25,290 nt of DNA from the NCBI GenBank assembly GCA_051650265.1, contig JBOFIR010000102.1, positions 1 through 25,290 of the forward strand, written 5' to 3'. The position numbers were made by a program, and so were the translations under genes. Positions 8,045 to 16,358 of the stretch are shown piece after piece (the first letter of the stretch is position 1; each line of letters begins with the position of its first letter). This stretch comes from JBOFEH01 sp051650265 (lineage in GTDB: Bacteria > Bacillota > Clostridia > Lachnospirales > Cellulosilyticaceae). The notes beneath the pieces were generated by a model that was not told the DNA's origin, searched no databases, and saw only the letters and a program-made list of their open reading frames with translations.

Positions 8045-10219
8045 ATGAAAAATTATCTTAATAGAGTATTAGCAGGAGTCATGGTGGGGATCACAGCTGT
8101 GACAATGACAGGTTGTACAGGCAGCACAATAGGAGAAAATGCGGCAGCTACAACTGATAATAATCAAAAAGTTCCAATGGGAAGATATATGGAGAAATCT
8201 GTTGTGCTACCAGAAGAACTTACAAGTATTATAGATTACATAAGTGGAAAAGATGGTGCATCTTATCTTTATGGTTACAATCAAGAGAGAAAACCTCTTC
8301 TATACCGTACAAAGGATTACCAAACATGGGAAAAGCAAGATGCAAGCTGGCTTGAAAAATTAGAGCAAGAAGGCAAGATGAACTTTAAGATTACGATGGG
8401 CAATGATCAAAAATACTATGTATCTTATGTAGATGCCGAGATGAAGTCTGCAATTGCACAAGTTAAGGAAGATGGAAGTCTAGTGGAGCTTTCCCTTGAA
8501 GGATTCGGAGAAGGCGGAATGCCATCTGAAATTCATGTCTTAGAAAATGGAGATTTATTAGTAAGTAGCTACTATGGTGGCGTGACCAGATATAGTGGGA
8601 CAGATGGGAAAAGACAGATGGAGTTCCCTGGAAATGATGGTGAATTTACAGTAGTGAGCGATACGCAGCTTGCAATCATGGATATTCAACGTGGCGGGAT
8701 TGTATTTTATGATCTTGCAACAGGTAAAGAAGAGAAATTGGTCGCTTACGATGGACTTGAGTGGGGAACTAAGCTGATTGCTGATGAACAAGGTAATACT
8801 TATATTATCAATAACACAGGCATCAATCGTTTAGCTGCTGGTGGTAGCTCATGGGAAAATATTGTGGAATCAGGTATGAGCTCTTTTGGTAAGCCGTCTT
8901 TGAGTCTAGCAAGTGCTAGTGTAGTAGGCGATAAGTTTTATGTATTTTGCTATGATCAAGTAGAGGGAGGGTCACTACTTGAGTATGCTTATAACCCAGA
9001 TGTAGCGAGTAGACCAACTACAGAAGTAAGTATCTATATGCTTGAAGAGAATATGACAATACGTCAGGCAGCAGCAGAGTACCAACGTAAGAATCCAGAT
9101 GTAATGGTACGCTTACAAGTAGGAATGAAATCTGGGGAAGCTGCTACAAAAGCAGATGCAATCCGTACACTCAATACAGAGCTACTTGCAGGTAAAGGAC
9201 CAGATATTCTCATGCTCGATGGCCTGCCAATAGAATCTTATAGAGATAAGGGCGTTCTTTGGAATATGGAGGAAATCATTGGGCCGATGCTGGACAAAGG
9301 ACTACTCTTAGAAAATATAGTAGGTGCCTACAAAGAAGATAATGGTATCTATGCGGTGCCAACAAGTTTTGAATTACCTATGATGTGGGGCGATAAGCAG
9401 CTTCTAGAAGAAGCCGGATCTGTACAAGATATTGCGGCATGGGCGAAGGCACATCCAGAGCAGAAAGTGATGTATAGTATGACACCATCTATGCTGATCA
9501 AACAGTTCTATGGGGCAAGTGCAAGTACTTGGTTAGATGAAAAAGGCCAGATCAATGAAGGTGAATTTGCCAAGTTCTTGGAGGCGATTAATACCTTAGC
9601 AGACAATAACGCAGCAGAACCAGTAAGTGAAGATAAGCTCTATGAAATGAGCTATTTCTCTCGTGAATATATGGCTTATAAAGATACTGCACTTCATACG
9701 GAACCATTGGGTGGATTTACTTATATGACAACGCCTTATTCATATATCAATCATCGCGATGATGGCGACTTCAAGGTCATGAGTAACCAGGGAAAAGGCC
9801 TATTTGATGCAGCAGGTATTATTGGTATTAATGCCAATAGCAAGAATCTAGATATTGCAAAAGGAATTGTTGAAACAGCACTTTCTGAGACAGTACAGAA
9901 TGTAGAGCTTGGTGAAGGATTTGTCGTTAATACAAAGGCCTTTGACAGACAAAGTGATCCAAATCAAAGTATGGGATCGATGGTGGCGATTGGTATGTCT
10001 CCAGCAGGAGGTAGACCGATTGAGTTTGTATCACCTGATGCGAAGGCATATGAGCAGGTGAGCCAAATTGTAAAATCAGTAAGCATGCCAGCGTATGAAG
10101 ATGAAGTTTTATTAGATATGATCATAGAAGAGACAAAGGGGTATTTCGATGGAACTAAAACTGCCGAAGAAGCCGCTAGTGCAGTGGCACAAAGAACCAA
10201 AGCATACCTTGCAGAATAA
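8045..10219 (+). CDS. Solute-binding lipoprotein with N-terminal propeller-like domain
   Basis: This is a 724-residue surface lipoprotein, much longer than the usual 420-550 residues. GTAGGAGGATCTG precedes the start. The signal peptide ends at MTGC with lipidated Cys24. Residues about 50-320 contain repeated short beta-strand patterns (for example DLLVSSYYGGVTRYSG, GNTYIINNTGINRLA, DKFYVFCYDQVEGGSLLEY) that look like blades of a beta-propeller, although no exact repeat unit is obvious. From about 326 the sequence becomes a family 1 binding protein: TEVSIYMLEENMTIRQAAAE, GKGPDILMLDGLPIESY, and GIYAVPTSFELPMMWG. The protein may therefore combine a surface-recognition domain with a ligand-binding domain. 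It heads the operon controlled by the symmetric operator and is followed by two permeases. The ligand is unknown, and the propeller call is a pattern-level inference. Confidence 0.85.
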   Translation: MKNYLNRVLAGVMVGITAVTMTGCTGSTIGENAAATTDNNQKVPMGRYMEKSVVLPEELTSIIDYISGKDGASYLYGYNQERKPLLYRTKDYQTWEKQDASWLEKLEQEGKMNFKITMGNDQKYYVSYVDAEMKSAIAQVKEDGSLVELSLEGFGEGGMPSEIHVLENGDLLVSSYYGGVTRYSGTDGKRQMEFPGNDGEFTVVSDTQLAIMDIQRGGIVFYDLATGKEEKLVAYDGLEWGTKLIADEQGNTYIINNTGINRLAAGGSSWENIVESGMSSFGKPSLSLASASVVGDKFYVFCYDQVEGGSLLEYAYNPDVASRPTTEVSIYMLEENMTIRQAAAEYQRKNPDVMVRLQVGMKSGEAATKADAIRTLNTELLAGKGPDILMLDGLPIESYRDKGVLWNMEEIIGPMLDKGLLLENIVGAYKEDNGIYAVPTSFELPMMWGDKQLLEEAGSVQDIAAWAKAHPEQKVMYSMTPSMLIKQFYGASASTWLDEKGQINEGEFAKFLEAINTLADNNAAEPVSEDKLYEMSYFSREYMAYKDTALHTEPLGGFTYMTTPYSYINHRDDGDFKVMSNQGKGLFDAAGIIGINANSKNLDIAKGIVETALSETVQNVELGEGFVVNTKAFDRQSDPNQSMGSMVAIGMSPAGGRPIEFVSPDAKAYEQVSQIVKSVSMPAYEDEVLLDMIIEETKGYFDGTKTAEEAASAVAQRTKAYLAE

Positions 10220-11066
10220 AAAAAAGAGTGAACTAGGCATTGCTTTATGCTTCATTTTACCAAGTTTGATAGGAGTAGGGATTTTTATCCTTATTCCTTT
10301 TCTAGATGTAATCAAAAGATCATTTTTTGGGGCTATGAGTGGTAAGTTTGTAGGTATTAACAATTACATAGCGATTTTTAACAATGAGGCTTTTAAGTTA
10401 GCAAGCGTGAATACACTGAAGTTTACAATCGTATGTATTCCTATTTTGATGATCAGTTCATTGCTCTTAGCAATCATGATCAATCAATTAACAAAAAGAA
10501 GTGAACTTTTTAAAACGACCTTTTTATTACCTATGGCAATTCCAGTGGCTTCGGTAGTACTCCTCTGGCAGATTCTTTTTCATCAGAATGGACTACTAAG
10601 TGCAGGTGTTGTGGCAATGGGTGGAACACCAGTAGATTGGATGAAAACGGACTGGGCATTTTGGATTTTGGTGGCGAGTTACATTTGGCGCAATATGGGA
10701 TACAATATGGTCCTTTGGCTTGCAGGCCTAAGTACCATATCACCCCATGTCTATGAAGCGGCACATATGGATGGCGCCAATGCGTGGCAAAGATTTACGA
10801 AGATTACATTGCCACAGCTTATCCCAACTTTGTTTACCATAGTCGTATTATCGCTACTGAATTCATTTAAGGTATTCAGAGAGGCTTACTTGATTGCAGG
10901 TGATTATCCGCACGATAGCATGTATATGCTTCAGCATTTGTTTAATAACTGGTTTACTTCACTTGATATTGATAAGCTCTCAGCAGCAGCAACTATTGTA
11001 GCAGGTGTGATCTTCTTGCTGATTATGCTTTTACAAAAAGCATGGGAAAGTGAGGACGACTTATGA
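10149..11066 (+). CDS. ABC transporter permease, MalF-like
   Basis: This 305-residue membrane protein is a carbohydrate-importer-type permease. The start at ATG 10149 lies inside the end of the preceding gene, a 71-base overlap. It is kept because AAAGGGG sits 7 bases upstream, and the alternatives (GTG 10179, TTG 10209) have no ribosome binding site. The N-terminal 27 residues are a charged cytoplasmic tail. Six hydrophobic segments follow, with the family's FVGINNYIAIF stretch. The EAA loop is intact (YEAAHMDGANAWQRFTKI, about 198-215), so it should dock an ATPase even though none is encoded nearby. It overlaps the next permease by 4 bases (ATGA). Its partners are presumably the lipoprotein at 8045 and the permease at 11063. 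The transported substrate and even the direction of transport are unproven. Confidence 0.9.
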   Translation: MELKLPKKPLVQWHKEPKHTLQNKKKSELGIALCFILPSLIGVGIFILIPFLDVIKRSFFGAMSGKFVGINNYIAIFNNEAFKLASVNTLKFTIVCIPILMISSLLLAIMINQLTKRSELFKTTFLLPMAIPVASVVLLWQILFHQNGLLSAGVVAMGGTPVDWMKTDWAFWILVASYIWRNMGYNMVLWLAGLSTISPHVYEAAHMDGANAWQRFTKITLPQLIPTLFTIVVLSLLNSFKVFREAYLIAGDYPHDSMYMLQHLFNNWFTSLDIDKLSAAATIVAGVIFLLIMLLQKAWESEDDL

Positions 11067-11902
11067 GAAAACACATGAATTTAGGGATAGTAACCCTGTT
11101 AGCACTCATTGTTTGGTTACCTGTTTGGATGCTTTTTACTGGAGCATTGATGCCTATAGATGAGATTAATCAAGCGTTTGGCCCCGTATTAGGTGGAAGC
11201 AAAGGTTTGGCAAATTGGCCGCTTTTACCAAAGTATCCAACCCTTGTACCCTATGTGGAACTTCTTTTAGATTCACCAGAGTTCTTTGCAATGTTTTGGA
11301 ACTCGGTACGTCTAGTAGTCCCGATATTGGTAGGGCAGGTGGTTCTTGGTATGCCTGCAGCCTGGGGGTTTGCAAGGTTTGAGTTTCCTTTTAAGAAAGT
11401 ACTTTTTACGATTTACATAGGACTCATGTTGATGCCGTTTCAGGTGACCATGGTACCCAACTATCTGGTGCTGGATCAGCTACAACTTTTGGATACGAGA
11501 TGGGCGGTAATCTTGCCGGCTGCCTGCTCGACATTTCCTGTATTTATTATGTATAGATTTTTTAAGGCAGTACCAAAAGAGATGATTGAAGCCATAGCGA
11601 TAGATGGTGCAGGGCAATTCAAGACATTCCTTTATGTCGGGATTCCACTTGGTGTACCGGGTATTGTGTCTGCGCTTGTATTAGGATTTTTAGAGTACTG
11701 GAACATGATTGAGCAGCCACTTACGTTTATTAAAGATAAATCTTTGTGGCCACTCTCTCTCTATCTCCCGCAGATTACGACAGATCACTTGGGTGTATCC
11801 ATTGCAGCTTCAGTGGTTATGTTGATTCCAGCCTTATTGGTCTTCCTATGGGGACAGACTTATCTTGAAGCAGGCATACGGACGGCGGGACTAAAAGAAT
11901 AA
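11063..11902 (+). CDS. ABC transporter permease, MalG-like
   Basis: This is a 279-residue second permease subunit of normal length for the family, translationally coupled to the first by an ATGA overlap. The first membrane helix is at about 8-28, followed by an extracellular loop and five further segments. The EAA loop is somewhat divergent (IEAIAIDGAGQFKTFLYVGIP, with Ile where Ala is usual) but keeps the IDGAG core. Together with the product of 10149 it should form a heterodimeric channel. The next gene, for a HlyD-like adaptor, starts 19 bases later with AGAAAGGAAAAAG as ribosome binding site, so all five genes are one transcript. Confidence 0.9.
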   Translation: MRKHMNLGIVTLLALIVWLPVWMLFTGALMPIDEINQAFGPVLGGSKGLANWPLLPKYPTLVPYVELLLDSPEFFAMFWNSVRLVVPILVGQVVLGMPAAWGFARFEFPFKKVLFTIYIGLMLMPFQVTMVPNYLVLDQLQLLDTRWAVILPAACSTFPVFIMYRFFKAVPKEMIEAIAIDGAGQFKTFLYVGIPLGVPGIVSALVLGFLEYWNMIEQPLTFIKDKSLWPLSLYLPQITTDHLGVSIAASVVMLIPALLVFLWGQTYLEAGIRTAGLKE

Positions 11903-11921
11903 GCTCAGAAAGGAAAAAGAT

Positions 11922-13658
11922 ATGAATTCAAAACGTGAACGTGTGGCAATGAAGGCATTGGCAGGTTTTATGATCGTGATGCTTTTACTGACATTTTTAT
12001 CAAGACTTGCTGATTCTATAACGATTCCTAAAGTATCGGTTATGAATCCACAAGGTGGACGTATTGATCAGACAATCGAACTGATGGGTACATTACAGGC
12101 CAATAATGAGTTAGATATAGAAGCGCAGGAAGGTTTTAGAATCAAAGATGTTCTTGTGAAAAGTGGGGATGAAGTAGAAGTAGGAACACCGCTAGTTCAA
12201 CTGGATCTAGAACAGATTCAAGACAAGATTGAAGCGCTACAAGTAGATATTCAAAAGCTCCATCTTCAGAAGAAGCAGATCACACTAGATAGTGTAGGTA
12301 CTAATAGTGATGATCCTGTGGCACAAGCGATGCAGGTGATGAATAGGCTTGAAGAAGATAAAGTGCTAACAAGTACACAAGAAGATGTGAAAATCGCAAG
12401 ACTTGAGGATGAACTGCGTCAAGTAGAAGAAGAACGCTTACAAGCACAAAAAAGCTATGAGGATTTCACAGGAAAAAACTTAGCGGACCAGATCACGAAG
12501 GTGAAAGAGACAGTTGAGGAAGCAAAGAAAAATCTAGAAAAACAAAAATACGAGCAAGAAAAGGCTCTAAAGCGTGCCCAGCAGGCCGTAGATGAAGCAA
12601 GGAATGCACTGAGTATGCTAGGCGGCGGGGATGCTACTGCAGCAATTGAACGCCTAGAGCGTGCTCAAATGGAATATGATATGACTGAAAGTGATTGGAA
12701 GCGCAATGTCAAAGATGCGGAAGAGGTCTATAGTAAGGCACAAGACAAGCTCGCAAAGCTTGAAGCTGGAGAAATCGATGACACGCTCTTGGAAAGTGAA
12801 AAAGAGAAAGTGAAACGCGCTGAAGAAGCTGTAAAGTTGAAAAAAAATGCTATAGAAGATGCAAAGTATAACAAAGAGCAAGCTTTAGCAAAGTATGATA
12901 GGGATCTTGTAGATGCTCAAAGAAAGATTGAACAAGCACAACAAGAAACTGTTAAGAAACAAGAGAATCAAGAAAAAGAAAATGAAAAAAGTGATATTCG
13001 TCTAGAATTGATGCAACTTGATATTGACGTTAAAGAAAAAGAGTTGGATCAATTACTTGCACTTAAAGCTATCAAAGGGATGATTAAGTCCCCTGTAAAA
13101 GGCCGAATTGATACAGTTTCTGCAAAAAAAGGAGACCAGACAACAAGCACATCTTTGATGACGCTGGTATCTGAAGAAACGCAGTATACTTTCGAAGCAG
13201 AAATTGATGCAAAACGTGCAGAAAAATTAGCAGTAGGCGATGTGGTGAGTATTACCTTGGCAGGTGAGAAGCTACCCGTAGAGGGACAAACTGTGATTGG
13301 GCATATTACAAATATGCCAGGAGAAGACGAAAAGAAAAAAATCACTGTAGACTTAGAACAGGGATCACCAGGAGCGAGTGGGAAAATGGTGATTCGCAAA
13401 GAGTCGGATAAATATCCAAGTCTCGTTCCTTTAGAAGCTCTGAGAGAAGATTACCAAGGCAAATATGTACTGGTTGTTCGTGAACAAGTGACGACACTTG
13501 GCAAAGAACTCGTCGTAGAGCGTGTGGGGGTGACACCTCTAGAGCAAAATAGCAAGAATGTCGGTGTACAAGGAGGTTTACAGCCAAGCGATCAGGTGGT
13601 GGTAGATGCAAATAAACCGATTGGAGCAGGTGATCGTGTACGCCTGATAAGTAAATGA
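11922..13658 (+). CDS. HlyD/MacA-type membrane-fusion adaptor with long coiled-coil hairpin
   Basis: This 578-residue adaptor is anchored by one N-terminal helix (about 11-30). The first half of a lipoyl (barrel-sandwich) domain is at about 50-98 (EAQEGFRIKDVLVKSGDEVE). A highly charged Glu/Lys/Gln-rich coiled coil spans about 99-382. The lipoyl domain then closes at about 386-417 (IKSPVKGRIDTVSAKKGD), followed by a beta-barrel (about 421-495) and a membrane-proximal domain. A LGGGD turn at 233-237 falls almost exactly in the middle of the coiled coil, giving two arms of about 140 residues, much longer than in MacA. Such adaptors normally bridge an ABC exporter of MacB or YknYZ type to the outside. 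Here the neighbours are importer-type permeases and the MacB-like protein downstream. The family is clear; the partner is inferred. Confidence 0.9.
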   Translation: MNSKRERVAMKALAGFMIVMLLLTFLSRLADSITIPKVSVMNPQGGRIDQTIELMGTLQANNELDIEAQEGFRIKDVLVKSGDEVEVGTPLVQLDLEQIQDKIEALQVDIQKLHLQKKQITLDSVGTNSDDPVAQAMQVMNRLEEDKVLTSTQEDVKIARLEDELRQVEEERLQAQKSYEDFTGKNLADQITKVKETVEEAKKNLEKQKYEQEKALKRAQQAVDEARNALSMLGGGDATAAIERLERAQMEYDMTESDWKRNVKDAEEVYSKAQDKLAKLEAGEIDDTLLESEKEKVKRAEEAVKLKKNAIEDAKYNKEQALAKYDRDLVDAQRKIEQAQQETVKKQENQEKENEKSDIRLELMQLDIDVKEKELDQLLALKAIKGMIKSPVKGRIDTVSAKKGDQTTSTSLMTLVSEETQYTFEAEIDAKRAEKLAVGDVVSITLAGEKLPVEGQTVIGHITNMPGEDEKKKITVDLEQGSPGASGKMVIRKESDKYPSLVPLEALREDYQGKYVLVVREQVTTLGKELVVERVGVTPLEQNSKNVGVQGGLQPSDQVVVDANKPIGAGDRVRLISK

Positions 13659-14902
13659 GGACGTCAATTAAGCGACTAGGTGGCTATACACTTATGCTTC
13701 TGATGATCTTTAGCTTATGGAGCATTAGTTTATCTAGCGCACAGAAACTACATAGAGAAAAATCCAGTGTGGAATTACGTTACCATGAGCCTACACTAAC
13801 GGTAGATCAGCTAGAAAAAATGCAACAAGAAGAAGATATGCAGGAGAACCGTCTAGTGACAAGCATGGTGGGATGGGGACAAATCCCACAAGTGGTGTTG
13901 GAGAACGAGAGTCTCGATAGAACGGCAAAGAGTGCTTTGATTTATGTTTTTGGGAATCTACGTACCTTGATTCCACAAGGGCAGATCAGTGGTGAGTGGG
14001 TAGAAGTAGGCGATGAGCAAGGGGCCTTAGTAAGCCGAAAGGTTGCCCATGATTTGTGGGGGAGCCTCGATGTCATCGGAAAGACGTTTATCTACGATAA
14101 GAAAGAATATTGTGTACGTGGTGTGATTGCACAAGATGTACCTGTGATGATGGTCCAGGCAAGCAAACAAAGTGATGAAGCACTCAAATTCAGTCAACTT
14201 AAACTTCAGCTGATAGATAGCGAGAATATACTAAGGAAAGTTGAAGTCTTTAGAGGACGCTATGGATTGACGGATACAACGACGGTTAATCTTTCACTTA
14301 CAAGTATTGTACTTGGCCAAATCGTTTATCTTCCTATGTGGCTTTTGGGTGGTTATGGGATCTTTAAGCTACTCAAACATTTGAGTCAGTTCCTTTATCA
14401 TGGGAAGAAGGGGATCTTATGGCTTTTTGGGAGCCTTGTTTTGATAGCCATCCTTATCAAACTCATGGTTATCCAATTTGAGATTCCAGCTTATCTGATT
14501 CCTAATAAGTGGTCAGACTTTGCGTTTTGGAGTAAGCTTGGGGAGTCGTTACGTGCAAATTATTTAGAAGTACAAAGTCTTCCTAAGTATCTCCCAGATA
14601 TGTGGCGAATGGCTCTGCAAAGGATGTTATTAGTTACATTAGGTATCAGCTGTATCCTTACCATCTGGGGAATGCGTAGACTCACAATCAAAGAACATCA
14701 GACATTATTCTTAAAAACAGTGATTGCGATTATCGCAAGTTTCTTAGTCATCGTGATTGGTGATCTAGTGGGTGTAAGTGCCAGCTATCCCCAGGCATTT
14801 TGGGTGATGCTGCCACTGGTGATGGGAAGTCTTTATATGACCCATAGCTGGCAGGATTTCATGTGTGAGACTATAAGGCGTCAAGATACAGAAGAAGAAT
14901 AA
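13655..14902 (+). CDS. Multi-pass membrane protein with MacB-like extracytoplasmic motif
   Basis: This 415-residue protein starts in an ATGA overlap with the adaptor gene, so the two are translated together. One membrane helix at about 9-28 is followed by an extracytoplasmic domain to about 210, then about five more helices (roughly 213-240, 252-273, 320-340, 351-375, 378-398). Within the domain, residues 123-157 (GALVSRKVAHDLWGS, IGKTFIYDKKEYCVRGVI) resemble the MacB/FtsX periplasmic core, in which a residue equivalent to a resident LFG..PIGK..I..K.F.VIGV pattern is common. The C-terminal FtsX permease domain is not recognisable, and no ATPase gene accompanies it. It may be a degenerate or specialised MacB-like partner of the adaptor. 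The resemblance rests on a short motif and topology, so the name is tentative. Confidence 0.6.
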   Translation: MRTSIKRLGGYTLMLLMIFSLWSISLSSAQKLHREKSSVELRYHEPTLTVDQLEKMQQEEDMQENRLVTSMVGWGQIPQVVLENESLDRTAKSALIYVFGNLRTLIPQGQISGEWVEVGDEQGALVSRKVAHDLWGSLDVIGKTFIYDKKEYCVRGVIAQDVPVMMVQASKQSDEALKFSQLKLQLIDSENILRKVEVFRGRYGLTDTTTVNLSLTSIVLGQIVYLPMWLLGGYGIFKLLKHLSQFLYHGKKGILWLFGSLVLIAILIKLMVIQFEIPAYLIPNKWSDFAFWSKLGESLRANYLEVQSLPKYLPDMWRMALQRMLLVTLGISCILTIWGMRRLTIKEHQTLFLKTVIAIIASFLVIVIGDLVGVSASYPQAFWVMLPLVMGSLYMTHSWQDFMCETIRRQDTEEE

Positions 14903-14905
14903 AAT

Positions 14906-14954
14906 AAGAAGGGCTATCACCTGCTGATTGAATGAGTAGGTGATAGCTCTTCTT
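14906..14954. terminator. Hairpin terminator between convergent operons
   Basis: A 17-bp stem (14906-14922 with 14938-14954, one G-U pair, otherwise perfect) has a 15-base loop. It lies 4 bases after the membrane-protein stop codon and 22 bases beyond the end of the minus-strand regulator gene. The T-tracts are modest on both sides (TCTTTGTCT on plus, TTATTTTA on minus), so it probably serves both operons. Confidence 0.72.
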
Positions 14955-14975
14955 TGTCTACGAATCATGATCTTG

Positions 14976-16358
14976 TTAGGAGATGCCAATGTGTGTTTTG
15001 TATTTACCAGGGCTGACACCTACGTATTTCTTAAAAATCTTGAGAAAATAGAAATAGTCATTATAGCCAACTTGCTCGCAAATCTCATTGATGGATAAAT
15101 TGCTTTGAACAAGGAGTTGCTTGGCTTTTTCCACACGAAGTTGTGTCAGGTACTTGGTGTAGGTGCTGCCTGTTTCTTTTTTGAAGAGTTGGCTGATATA
15201 GTTAGGACTTAGGTTGAGTGATTCGGAAACTTCTCGGATCGTAATATCTTTGGTATAGTTTTGATTGATAAATTTGAGCAGATGAATGAAGTTGTTATTA
15301 TACGTATTGCTGAGTGTTTCTAAAGGCAGTTCCTGACAGCCCATTTCATACACGGCAGCAAGCATGTCAGAGAAGTTCTCATACTTTTGAGTCAGCTGAT
15401 CAAAATTGTAAAGGTAGAGATCTTCATTTTCTACATGATAGTGTGTCGTAAACAAGTTAAAGATTTTTAAGGCCAAGCGAATATCAATTTCTTCTAAGGT
15501 AGTAGGTGCTAAGAGTTCAGAGATTAGGAGATTGATCGCACCGAGATGATTGCTCGTTAAGGCACTTTGGATCTTTGATAATAGGATACAAGTATTCTTG
15601 GAAAAAGGATGATTATTGACATAAGGTTTACCAAGAAAGAAAAATTGATAAGCCATACGTGTGCACTGTGTAAGTGTAGACTTCAGAGCTTGCACATGTG
15701 TTGATTGTGGGAAAATACCTACACCTCGAATTTCAAGGTCGGCAAGGTGATTGCGATCGAGGCTATCTTTTTGAAGTGATTGTGGCAGAAGGTACAGATA
15801 TTTGCCTACACCGATCTTTAGCGTGAGGGTACAATCAAAAAGCTGAGATAACGGATTGGTACCGATTGAAACTGCTGTATAAAAGGCATTTGGATTCATA
15901 CCATTTTGCGTCAAGGAGCGTGTAATCAGGTCATAATCATCATTTTCAATAGCGTCAATAAGATCAATAGTCGGTGACTGTACTTGTGTGAGCTGATAAG
16001 TTGCCTTGCGTAAAAGCAGAGTAAACTCCTCAAAATCTAAGGGCTTTACACAGTAGCCAAGGACATTATATTTGATCGCTTTTTGAGCATAGGTAAAGTC
16101 GGCATAACCACTGATAATAATCATTTGAGTAGAGGGGTATTGCTGATGTATGTGGTGACATAAGTCAAGCCCGGATAAACCAGGCATACGAATATCTGTA
16201 ATGACGATATGTACAGGATGATGCTTAATAAATTCAAGCGCATCTACACCGCTTGAGAAAGTGGCAACGACTTCAAGGTTGAGTTCTTGCCAGTTGATCC
16301 CGCCAAGTAGCGATTTGATTACAAAGCTTTCATCATCAATAATAACAACATTATACAT
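14976..16358 (-). CDS. YesN-like response regulator with AraC-type DNA-binding domain
   Basis: This 460-residue cytoplasmic transcription activator is the partner of the kinase encoded immediately upstream. The receiver domain (1-120) has D8/D9, phospho-acceptor D55, S83 and K105. A middle region of about 230 residues has no clear motif, as is usual in this family. Two AraC-type helix-turn-helix motifs fill about 358-457 (ITIREVSESLNLSPNYISQL, then SINEICEQVGYNDYFYFLKI, ending in GVSPGKYK). The start has a GGAGAGGAGC site and overlaps the kinase stop codon (ATGTATAA), so the two are translated together. It most likely activates the LplB-LplC-lipoprotein operon at 18371. Confidence 0.95.
   Translation of the reverse strand: MYNVVIIDDESFVIKSLLGGINWQELNLEVVATFSSGVDALEFIKHHPVHIVITDIRMPGLSGLDLCHHIHQQYPSTQMIIISGYADFTYAQKAIKYNVLGYCVKPLDFEEFTLLLRKATYQLTQVQSPTIDLIDAIENDDYDLITRSLTQNGMNPNAFYTAVSIGTNPLSQLFDCTLTLKIGVGKYLYLLPQSLQKDSLDRNHLADLEIRGVGIFPQSTHVQALKSTLTQCTRMAYQFFFLGKPYVNNHPFSKNTCILLSKIQSALTSNHLGAINLLISELLAPTTLEEIDIRLALKIFNLFTTHYHVENEDLYLYNFDQLTQKYENFSDMLAAVYEMGCQELPLETLSNTYNNNFIHLLKFINQNYTKDITIREVSESLNLSPNYISQLFKKETGSTYTKYLTQLRVEKAKQLLVQSNLSINEICEQVGYNDYFYFLKIFKKYVGVSPGKYKTHIGIS

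Noticed and set aside
12022..13600. Adaptor as part of a complete MacAB-type exporter
   Set aside because: No ATP-binding protein (Walker A/B, LSGGQ) is encoded in the operon or elsewhere in the window.
12654..13611. Minus-strand frames opposite the adaptor gene
   Set aside because: They arise from the Glu/Lys-rich coiled-coil codons read backwards as Phe/Leu/Ser and have no start signals.
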